This document shows positions 7,054 through 14,900 of a DNA stretch of 64,000 nucleotides, one piece after another. Position 1 is the first letter of the stretch, and each line of letters begins with the position of its first letter. The position numbers and the translations under genes were made by a program. The notes under the pieces were generated by a model. That model saw only the letters and a program-made list of their open reading frames with translations. It had not been told where the DNA came from and made no database searches. The DNA comes from Halospina sp040196175 (GTDB lineage: Bacteria; Pseudomonadota; Gammaproteobacteria; Pseudomonadales; Oleiphilaceae), in the NCBI RefSeq assembly GCF_040196175.1, contig NZ_JBEFNF010000006.1, forward strand, positions 1 through 64,000, in the 5' to 3' direction.

Positions 7054-8367
7054 TTACCTAGCGTTGAAAAGATCCGCTACTAGTTTGGGGGCCGAGGGGA
7101 AGTAGCCGTGGAAGTAGCTCGCGGTCAATGAGCCTTGTTTGAACACGCGCTCCCCTTCACTGCCGTTTTTCTTGGTCGTTCTCATGGCCGGTTCCAGTTC
7201 CGTTTCGAGTTCGGAGTGGTGGAAGGTGTGGCCTCTCAGTTCGCCATTGTCGGTGTTCAGGGATTGGATGCCCAGAGCTTTGCGTTTGGGGGCCATGGAG
7301 ACCCGGCCGGGCATGAGGGCGTAGAGGCTGTGTTCGGTGCCGTCTTCGGGGTCCACCAGGGATTCGGTGCAGGCCATTAGGCCGCCGCATTCGGCGTAGA
7401 TGGGTTTGCCGGCCTGGTGGTGGGCCTGGATGGCGGCTTTCATGGGAGTGTTTGCGGCCAGTGCGCGGCCGTGGAGTTCGGGGTAGCCGCCGGGGAGCCA
7501 GAGGGCGTCGGCGTTCGGGAGTTCCGGGTCCGCGAGGGGGGAGAAGAACCTTAGGGTGGCGCCCATGGCTTCGAGGAGTTCGGTGTTGCCCCGGTAGATG
7601 AAGGCGAAGGCGGCGTCCTGGGCGATGGCGATGGTGGTGCCTTCGAGCAGCTTCGGGGGTTGATCGGGTGTTGTTGCTTCCAGGGTGACCTGGGCCGGGA
7701 GTTGGTCGAGGCCGGCTTCTTTGAGGACGTCGGCGGCGGCGTCGAGTTGTTGGTCGAGGTCGGTGATTTCGTCGGCCTGGACGATGCCGAGGTGGCGGTC
7801 GGGGATGTCGAAGGACTCATTTCTTGGGATGGCGCCCAGGAGGTTGATGTCTTCGGGGAGGCTCTCTTTGCACAGGTGGGCGTGGTAGCCGCTGCCGGTG
7901 CGGTTGGCGATGACTTCTTTGACTTCGAGGTCGTCGCGGTAGCGTGCCAGCCCGAGGGCGATGGCGCCGAAGGTCTGGCCCATGGCGTTGGCGCCGATGA
8001 CGGGCAGTGCGGGGATGCCGCAGGCGACGGCCATGTCGGCGGTGCTGGGGTCGCCGTCGAAGAGGCCCATGGAGCCTTCGACCAGGATGAGGTCGGCGGT
8101 CTGGGCGGCTTCCGCGAGTCGCCAGCGGACTTCGTCCATGCCGGTCATCCAGCCGTGGACCTGGTAGACGGGATTGCCGGAGGCTCTTTCGAGGACCATG
8201 GGGTCCAGGTAGTCGGGGCCGTGTTTGAAGATTCGGACGGTGCGGCCTTCGTTTTTGTGGAGGCGCGCGAGGGCGGCGGTGACCATGGATTTGCCGTGGC
8301 CGGAGCCCGGGGCGGTGATCATGGCGGCGGCGGTGGTGCCTGTGATGGTTTTGCTTTGGTCTGTCAT
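7054..8367 (-). CDS. cbiA: cobyrinic acid a,c-diamide synthase
   Basis: 437 residues, CbiA/CobB family. It amidates the a and c side chains of the corrin ring with glutamine and ATP. The N-terminal P-loop is APGSGHGKSMVTAAL. EGSMGLFDG follows, and the C-terminal glutaminase domain carries LPGGYPELHG and AECGGLMA, which holds the catalytic Cys. The ECGGL context is typical of CbiA. It lies between two copies of the palindromic repeat in the cobalamin operon. Its presence suggests the cell can process incompletely amidated corrinoids although no ring-building genes are in view. Confidence 0.95.
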   Translation of the reverse strand: MTDQSKTITGTTAAAMITAPGSGHGKSMVTAALARLHKNEGRTVRIFKHGPDYLDPMVLERASGNPVYQVHGWMTGMDEVRWRLAEAAQTADLILVEGSMGLFDGDPSTADMAVACGIPALPVIGANAMGQTFGAIALGLARYRDDLEVKEVIANRTGSGYHAHLCKESLPEDINLLGAIPRNESFDIPDRHLGIVQADEITDLDQQLDAAADVLKEAGLDQLPAQVTLEATTPDQPPKLLEGTTIAIAQDAAFAFIYRGNTELLEAMGATLRFFSPLADPELPNADALWLPGGYPELHGRALAANTPMKAAIQAHHQAGKPIYAECGGLMACTESLVDPEDGTEHSLYALMPGRVSMAPKRKALGIQSLNTDNGELRGHTFHHSELETELEPAMRTTKKNGSEGERVFKQGSLTASYFHGYFPSAPKLVADLFNAR

Positions 8368-8391
8368 ATCTAGTTCTCTGGTTTGTTGCCG

Positions 8392-8505
8392 GAGAGGGAT
8401 CAGGGGTGTTCTTTCCGGGAATCGCTATAAATCCATCCATGGACGCTGCGCGGTTGCCATCCCTGGCAACCGAGCTTCCCTCCAAGAACACCCCTGATCC
8501 CTCTC
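8392..8505. repeat. palindromic repeat element, copy 2
   Basis: The arms 8392-8413 and 8484-8505 are perfect 22-bp inverted repeats. The core between them repeats that of copy 1 (shared landmarks: GGGAA, CGCTATAA, ATCCATCCATGGACGCT, GCCATCC.TGGC, TTCCC) and again contains a GGTTGCCA/TGGCAACC hairpin. The arms differ completely from those of copy 1. It sits between cbiA and btuD in the same operon. Confidence 0.85.
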
Positions 8506-8551
8506 TCAGACGATTTCCTATGAATTCAAAGACACTTCCCCTCTCAGCGAC

Positions 8552-9316
8552 TCATGCCGGAACAAAGACGGGTGCTCCGTCCACTTCCGCCCATGCGAGG
8601 GGCTGGCCGTAGAGTTGTTCCAGGGCTTTGGGTTTGAGCATGCTGTCGGCCTTGCCCCAGCAGGCTTCGCCGTCCGGGTACAGGAGCAGGAGGTGGTCGC
8701 ACCAGCGGGCGGCGAGGTTGAGGTCGTGCAGGCACATGACGACGGTGTGCCCGGCCCTGGCCTGTTCCGAGAGCAATTCCATCACGGCCACCTGGTGGCG
8801 CAGATCCAGGTGGTTGGTGGGTTCGTCGGCGAGCCAGATGTCCGGGTTCTGGGTCAGGGCTGTGGCCAGGGCCACGCGCTGGCGTTCGCCGCCGGAGAGG
8901 GTGCTCACGGGGCGGTCCGCCAGGTCGCTGAGTTCCAGGCGTTCCAGGGCCTTTTCGGCCATTGCGAGGTCGTCGCCGCCTTCCAGTTGCCAGGGTGAGA
9001 GAAACGGATGGCGGCCAATGAGGGCGGTTTCGAGGACGGTGGCGGGGAAGCCGTCCTGGCGTTCCTGGAAGACGAGGCCGAGCTGGCGGGCGATGGTGCT
9101 GCGGCGCAGTTGCTGCAGGGGTATGTCATCAATCCGCACGTCCCCGCTTCTTGAGCGATTAAGCCCACCGAGGGTGTGCAGCAGGGTGCTCTTGCCGGCG
9201 CCGTTGGGGCCGAGGATGCCCCAGGTCTGGCCGGGTTCCATGCGCAGGTCCAGCGGGCGGCCGTCCGCGCGCTCGGGGATGTCAATGATGAGTTGCTGGG
9301 TCTCAAGCACGGCCAT
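8552..9316 (-). CDS. btuD: cobalamin ABC transporter ATPase
   Basis: 254 residues from the ATG at 9316, which overlaps the btuC stop as TGATG; a longer upstream frame runs inside btuC and is discarded. Walker A is GPNGAGKST, the signature is LSGGERQRV, Walker B is IWLADEP, and the switch His is in CLHDLNLA, all standard for the FecE/BtuD ATPase family. It powers BtuC-mediated import of corrinoids delivered by BtuF. The operon context (btuB, btuF, btuC, cob genes) supports B12 over siderophore specificity. Confidence 0.92.
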   Translation of the reverse strand: MAVLETQQLIIDIPERADGRPLDLRMEPGQTWGILGPNGAGKSTLLHTLGGLNRSRSGDVRIDDIPLQQLRRSTIARQLGLVFQERQDGFPATVLETALIGRHPFLSPWQLEGGDDLAMAEKALERLELSDLADRPVSTLSGGERQRVALATALTQNPDIWLADEPTNHLDLRHQVAVMELLSEQARAGHTVVMCLHDLNLAARWCDHLLLLYPDGEACWGKADSMLKPKALEQLYGQPLAWAEVDGAPVFVPA

Positions 9317-10338
9317 CAGCGACTCCGATACAGCAGCACGAGGAAGGTCGGCACGCCCAGCAGCGCCGTAATCACACCCACGGGGAGCTGTTCGGGGGCG
9401 ATGACGATGCGCGCCAGGGTATCCGCGAGCGTCAGAAGCGCGCCGCCAGCCAGCGCGCAAGCCGGGAGGATGAGGCGCTGGTCGTTACCCAGAACGAGGC
9501 GGAGCATGTGCGGGACGACCAGGCCCACGAAGCCGATGCTGCCGGCGGTGGTGACGGCCAGTGCGGTGAGCAGGCTGGCGAGGATGTAGATGGTCCATTC
9601 CAGCGGGCGCACGGCCACCCCCAGGGCGGCGGCCTGTAGTGGGCCGCGGGCCAGCACATTGAGGCTGCGGCCCAGGGGAATGACGAGCAGGCACACGAGC
9701 ACGAGCAGTATCAGCGCCGGCCAGGGGGTCTGGGCGTAGGTGAGATCGCCCATAAGCCAGTAGAGCATGCCGGGGAGTTTGTCCGTAGGGCCGATGGCCA
9801 GCATCAAGGTGATGACCGCGCCCCAGCCGGAGGCGACGACGATGCCGGTGAGCAGCAGCCGCGCCGGGGTCCAACTGCCGGTGCCGTGGGCGAGGCCGAA
9901 GACCAGGAAGGTGGACAGCAGTGCACCGCCGAAAGCAGAACCTGAAAGGACGAAGGTGCCGGTACCCGCAAGCATGGCAGCCAGCGCGCCCACAGAGGCA
10001 CCGCCGGAGACGCCGAGCACGTAGGGGTCCGCCAGCGGGTTGCGCAGCAGGATCTGCATAAGCGCACCGGCGACTGCCAGCAAACCGCCAGTGGCAAAGC
10101 CGGCCAGCGCGCGCGGCGCTCGCAGCTCGAAGATCAGGGTCTGATGCAGGTCACTGCCCTGCCCTGTTATGACGGCCCAGAGGTCGGCCGGCGCAATCGC
10201 GACGCTGCCGATGGCCACGGCCATAAGCAGTGCCACCAGCCCAGCTACGCCCAGCCACACCAATGGCAGAAAGGGGCGCCGGGCGGACGCGCCCATGGCG
10301 GTATTGCCCCGGCGGGCCACGGCGTCAGCGGCGTTCAC
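9316..10338 (-). CDS. btuC: cobalamin ABC transporter permease
   Basis: 340 residues, FecCD/BtuC family with about ten membrane helices. Family landmarks include LRAPRALAGFATGGLLAVAG in the second helix region, NPLADPYVLGVSGGA, and VGLVVPHMLRL close to the C-terminus, the loop that contacts the ATPase. The gene overlaps btuF upstream by 14 bases and btuD downstream by one, so the three are translationally coupled. Confidence 0.92.
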   Translation of the reverse strand: MNAADAVARRGNTAMGASARRPFLPLVWLGVAGLVALLMAVAIGSVAIAPADLWAVITGQGSDLHQTLIFELRAPRALAGFATGGLLAVAGALMQILLRNPLADPYVLGVSGGASVGALAAMLAGTGTFVLSGSAFGGALLSTFLVFGLAHGTGSWTPARLLLTGIVVASGWGAVITLMLAIGPTDKLPGMLYWLMGDLTYAQTPWPALILLVLVCLLVIPLGRSLNVLARGPLQAAALGVAVRPLEWTIYILASLLTALAVTTAGSIGFVGLVVPHMLRLVLGNDQRLILPACALAGGALLTLADTLARIVIAPEQLPVGVITALLGVPTFLVLLYRSR

Positions 10339-11215
10339 GCGCGGTCTCCAGTTTCTGGCATAGCGTGGCGCCGCCTTCCAGCAGGCGAGGGGTGGGTCGC
10401 TGAAGGGTCGAAGGTGGCACGAAGAAAAGGTTGTCGCGCTGGGTAGCGGTCAGCGAATCAAACTGTTTCCATTCTTCCAGCCAGTCGCGGTTCTCTTCGC
10501 CCATACCGCCCGCCACAATGGCTTCCGGGTTACTGGCCAGCACGGATTCACGGTCAATGCGCGGCACCAGCCGGTCGAGCTCTGCATAGACGTTCTTGCC
10601 GCCACACAGCTCAATCACTTCGTGGATGAAGTGCTCGCCGTTAACCGTCATCAGTGGCTTATCCCAGACCTGATAGAACACCCGTACGGGCGCCGAATCG
10701 CCGTAGTCGCGGCGCAGCGACGCGATCCCCTCGCGGAAGCGTTCGGCTTCACGGTGGCCTTCGCTCTCACTTCCGGCCAGCACCGAGAGCCGCTCGATGG
10801 ATCGCGCAATACCATCAAAGTCCCGGGGCTCCAGGTAGTACAGCGTCAGGTCCAGCTCTTCCAGGCGCTCGGTCTGCTCTTTGGGGTTGCCGGTAACCCA
10901 GGCGATGATCAGGTCCGGCGACAGGCTCAGGATCTTCTCCACATCCAAGCGCTTAAGGCTGCCAATGATGGGGAGCTCTTTCGCTGCCGCGGGGTAGTTA
11001 CTGTAATTGACCACGCCTTTCACGGCGTCACCGGCGCCGGCCGCGAAGAGCAGCTCGGTGGCGCCTGGGGAGAGGCTGATGATGCGCTCGGCGGGGTCGT
11101 CCAGGCAGACTTCCTTTCCGCGGTCATCCGTGGCGCAGACTTGCGCCTGGGCCGCCGTGGCAGTAACGAGAACGACCATGACGATGGCAGTGAATCGGTG
11201 CAGCAGCCGCATCAC
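10325..11215 (-). CDS. btuF: periplasmic corrinoid-binding protein
   Basis: 296 residues, class III substrate-binding protein. Residues 1-24 form a signal peptide ending near AQAQV. The family motif RIISLSPGATELLFAAGAG follows, then SLKRLDVEKILSLSPDLI, close to BtuF. It captures corrinoid in the periplasm for BtuCD. The start overlaps the DUF2149 gene by four bases. The length and gene order btuF-btuC-btuD leave little doubt about the transporter type; the exact corrinoid preferred is not visible. Confidence 0.9.
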   Translation of the reverse strand: MMRLLHRFTAIVMVVLVTATAAQAQVCATDDRGKEVCLDDPAERIISLSPGATELLFAAGAGDAVKGVVNYSNYPAAAKELPIIGSLKRLDVEKILSLSPDLIIAWVTGNPKEQTERLEELDLTLYYLEPRDFDGIARSIERLSVLAGSESEGHREAERFREGIASLRRDYGDSAPVRVFYQVWDKPLMTVNGEHFIHEVIELCGGKNVYAELDRLVPRIDRESVLASNPEAIVAGGMGEENRDWLEEWKQFDSLTATQRDNLFFVPPSTLQRPTPRLLEGGATLCQKLETARERR

Positions 11216-11514
11216 TGGCTTTTCCCCTTGTCGATCATGATCATGCGACCGGTTTCCGGGTCTTGGTAGACCTGGCCCATGGGCTGGAAGCCTTCGCCGG
11301 ACTCACCGGCGCCCTCGGGCAGTTCCGGCATTTCCCGGCCGGCTTCTACGTCCACCCCGGCCTGCTGGGAGTCGTTGGCTTTTTCCGACGCCGCCAGAGC
11401 CACCATCAGTCCAACCGCGAACACGAGCATGATATCAGCCAGGTTCGCCAGCGGGCCCATGGGATCTTCGTCGGAGACGTCGAAGCGGCTGCGGCGGTAC
11501 TCAGGCACACTCAT
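11212..11514 (-). CDS. DUF2149 protein, ExbD-position partner
   Basis: 100 residues. One predicted membrane helix (about residues 24-42, LADIMLVFAVGLMVALAAS) follows a short cytoplasmic segment with PLANLADIMLVF, which resembles the PLxDxxFxLLxFF start of ExbD/TolR and carries an Asp in the helix. The C-terminal part is short, acidic and periplasmic and lacks a full ExbD fold. This fits DUF2149, a family I recall beside MotA/TolQ/ExbB-like and CobN-like genes. It overlaps the exbB-like gene by four bases, so the two are made together and probably form one channel complex. Confidence 0.8.
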   Translation of the reverse strand: MSVPEYRRSRFDVSDEDPMGPLANLADIMLVFAVGLMVALAASEKANDSQQAGVDVEAGREMPELPEGAGESGEGFQPMGQVYQDPETGRMIMIDKGKSQ

Positions 11515-11957
11515 GCGTTGGCCTCCTCCAGCTCGGCCATGGCGCCGTCATACCAGCGCCGGCGCATACGCCCGAGCAGGAAGCCAAGAATGCCGGCGAG
11601 CAGCCCCAGCACCGTGGTGTTGAAGGCGACGGTAACGGCTTCAGCCAGGACGTCGAGTTCACCCCGGCCGAGGGCGGCGAGGCCGGGGCCCAGGGGAATG
11701 AGGGTGCCCATGAGACCCATCATGGGGCCGACGCGGGCGATGAGGTCGGCGCGGTCGATGCGGCGCTGGGCACGCGCGGCCAGCGGTGCGCTGTCACCGC
11801 GCTCGATCATGCGGCGCAGGCCGCCGGTGCGCTCGCCTATGGCAAGGCCGGTTTCCCAGAGGGCCAGGGCGATCAGGCCCAGAAGGGCGATGATCACCGG
11901 CTCCAGGAGGTAGCTGACCATGGTGTCCATGATGTCCAGAGTTGCGGATGTGAACAT
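11511..11957 (-). CDS. MotA/TolQ/ExbB family proton channel protein
   Basis: 148 residues, shorter than ExbB or TolQ (about 230-240). It has three hydrophobic segments: residues about 15-38, 72-95 and 108-132. The conserved block GPMMGLMGTLIPLGPGL followed by VAFNTTVLGLLAGILGF is the TolQ/ExbB signature region lining the ion path. GAGG-type ribosome site precedes ATG 11957. It lies between the CobN-like gene and DUF2149, all in one operon, so it likely energises the CobN-like protein or BtuB with the proton gradient. Which of the two is inference. Confidence 0.85.
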   Translation of the reverse strand: MFTSATLDIMDTMVSYLLEPVIIALLGLIALALWETGLAIGERTGGLRRMIERGDSAPLAARAQRRIDRADLIARVGPMMGLMGTLIPLGPGLAALGRGELDVLAEAVTVAFNTTVLGLLAGILGFLLGRMRRRWYDGAMAELEEANA

Positions 11958-11995
11958 TGTTGCCTCGCTGACTTATAGGTTGTTCCGGAGGGCAG

Positions 11996-14900
11996 CTACG
12001 AGATACGCCTGCCGGCTACTACGCCGCCTCCAAGAAGGACCAGAGCACCGGCGCCGATAAACCATGGCAGCAGGACCTGGCCGCCTTCAGCGGACGCCTG
12101 TTCGTCCTTGGTTTGTTCGGACTGCTTGCCCTGCTTCTTCTCTTCGGCTTGTTGCTTCGCCTTTTCAGCGGCGTCCTGCTGCTGTGGTTTCTGTTTCATG
12201 CTGACCTCGCGCATGCTCACCGGCTGGGCCTTGCCGGACTCCGGTGCCTCCATGCGCGCGGCGTCGAGGACGGCTTTGAAGTCTTTCTTCAGTTCGGCGT
12301 CGCTCAGCTGCTCAGCCACCCACTGCATGGTGGGGTGGTCTGGCCGGGTGTGGCCGCTGCCGGGGAGGCCGTTTTCCACCACAAGTTGAGCAAACTCCTT
12401 ACGCAGCTTGTTAAGGGTTTCCTCGTCGGGCTTCCAGAAGCCGCGGTGCGCTGCTACCAGAGTGATCGCCTGCATGTGGGTTTTAACGTGGACGTTGTGG
12501 TCCTTTTCGAGGAACTTATCCAGACCGAGATCATGGCGGTCTTCGAAGTAGACCTCGTTGATGTCGTCCCACACGGCGGATTTCACCACGTCCGGACTGG
12601 TGACCTGCCAGCCCCAAAGGTTGTCCAGAAAGTCGGCGGACATGGTGCGCGCGCCGGCGTAGCCCTGCTCCATGAGCGGCTTGATCCATTGCGGGTTGAG
12701 GTTCTGGCCGCGGAGTTCGCTCATCAGGGCCTGTTGCAGGGATTCGACCCTGGGGTTGTCCGGGTCGGCGTGCATCAGGACGCGGTTGTTCGGGGTTTCA
12801 CCGGTTTCCTGTTCCACGGCCATGGAGAGACCGCCCTGGAAGTCGAAGCCATCGTCGTTGTCGAGCAGACCGTAGACGTGGCTGGCGCGCCCAAGATAAG
12901 TGCGACCCACGTTATCCAGACGATCCTTGAACGCATCGTGCGCGGCGCGGCCGCCCTGTTTGTCGCCCCCGAAGGCATAGCCCATGCGGCGGGTGTAGGC
13001 GTCGGCAACTTTGCTGCGGTCGTCCCAGGCGCCGGAGCGGTCGGCAAGGCGGTTAACGCCGGCCCCGTAGGAGCCTGGAGCCGTGCCGAAGACGCGCAGT
13101 GCGGCATCGGAGCCGGCTTTCTTGGCGTTGGCGCCGTTAGCCATCATCGCCTTGGTATCCGCCACCCAGCGCGCGGCCACGTCGTTTTCAGCCAGGCTTT
13201 CATTGCCGGGGTCACGCATGGCCTCGGGTAGCGGCTCCATAGCGGTTTCCAGGGCCCGGTCGAGCTGGGGATGCTTCGCCATGATGGTCTTGTAGGCCCC
13301 ATCCAGCGCCAGACGCGAGGCCTGGTCGAGCATCACGAGCTGGTCCTCGTACAAGTCGCGGAACAGGCCGGAGGTAGTGAAGAGTGCGTCGCGGCGACGG
13401 CTGCGGTCTTCCAGCGGTACACGCTTGAGCCCTTCCACGATGCCCCGTGAGTTCCACTTGGGCTTGATGCCGAGCATGTCCAGGCCGAAGGCGATCATCA
13501 CGCCTTCATCGCGGACGGTATCTGAGGCCCAGAGCACAATCGCCTCGCTGCCCTTGGCCTTGGGGTCGCCCTTGTTGCGGGCGTCCTGGGCCATTTCCGC
13601 GCCCAGAGACCAGGCGACGCGGGTCGGAACCAGGTCGCTGGAGAGGGCGTGGAAGTTGCGGCCAGTGGGCAGCACTTCAGGCGTACGCACAGGGTCATTG
13701 CCCTCGCCCGGCGGCACGAACTGGCCATCCAGACCGGCGAGCAGGTGATCCATTTCCTCGCCGGGTGACGCTTTCAGTTTTTCGCGCCATTCCGGCTGGG
13801 GTTCAGCGTCGTCACCGGCCATGGAATTGAGCATGGTGTCGATGCCTTCCTGCTTCCAGTCACGCCCGAAAACGTGCAGCCCCAGGGGCATGAAACTTTC
13901 CTGCATGGTGGTCAGGTAATGGCCCACTTCGTGCACCAGGAGCTCGTCGTCCACCTCTTCCAGGTGAACGGTTTTCTCATCCTCGTGATGGTGTTCGTGG
14001 CCGTGTTCCTCACCGGCATCGTGGTCATGCCCGTGGGCGTGCTCGCCCCCTTCCGGCTCTTTGCTGCCCTCAGCATGCTCATGATGGTGCTCGGAGTCGG
14101 CGTGTTCCTCGCCCTCCTCTTCCTCTTCACCATGCGTCTCCTCGCCATGGTGGTGCCCGGCGGCAAGCTCCTTCTCGATGTCCTGGACCATATCCAGTTC
14201 TTTGAGGCGCTTGCGCAACTCTTTAACGGCGCGGTCACGGGCGGACGAGTTCGGGTCGTTGGAGGATTCCCAGGTTTCCACGAGCTGGCGCAGTTCCAGC
14301 AGGTTATCGTACAGCTTGGTGGTCTCCAGCGGCGGCGTGAGATGGCTGACCATCACGCCCATGGCGCGGCGCTTGGCCTGGATGCCCTCGCCCACCCCGT
14401 CGACGATGTAGGGGTAGATGAGCGGCAGGTCCTTGCCCAGCAGTTCCGGGTAGTCGTCCTCGGCCAGGCCGGCGCGGCGCCGGGGCAGGAACTCGCGTGT
14501 GGAGTGGCGGCCCAGGTAGACGAGCGCGTCTGCGTTGAAGTCCTTACGCAGCCACTGATAGAACCCAAGGTACTGGTGCGTGGGCGGGAAGGTGGTGTTG
14601 GCGTGCAGCAGTTCCTCGCTCACCTCCCAGCCGCGCGGCGGCTGCGGGCCGATGAACACGTTGCCGAAGTGGATACCGGGGAACAGCATTTCGCCCTCGT
14701 GGACCATGGAGCGCCCCGGTGCCTCGCCCCAGCCAGAGAGGCCGGGGATGCCGGTTTGGATCAGGGCATCGCGCAGCTTGGTCACCTTGTCGGTGCTGTC
14801 CGTTTCATCGCGCAGCACGGTCCGCCAGCCGGTCTGGTACTGGTCGAGCAAGTCCAGCGCCCGCTGGGTCGCATCGTGCTCATAGTTGCGCAGCATGTGG

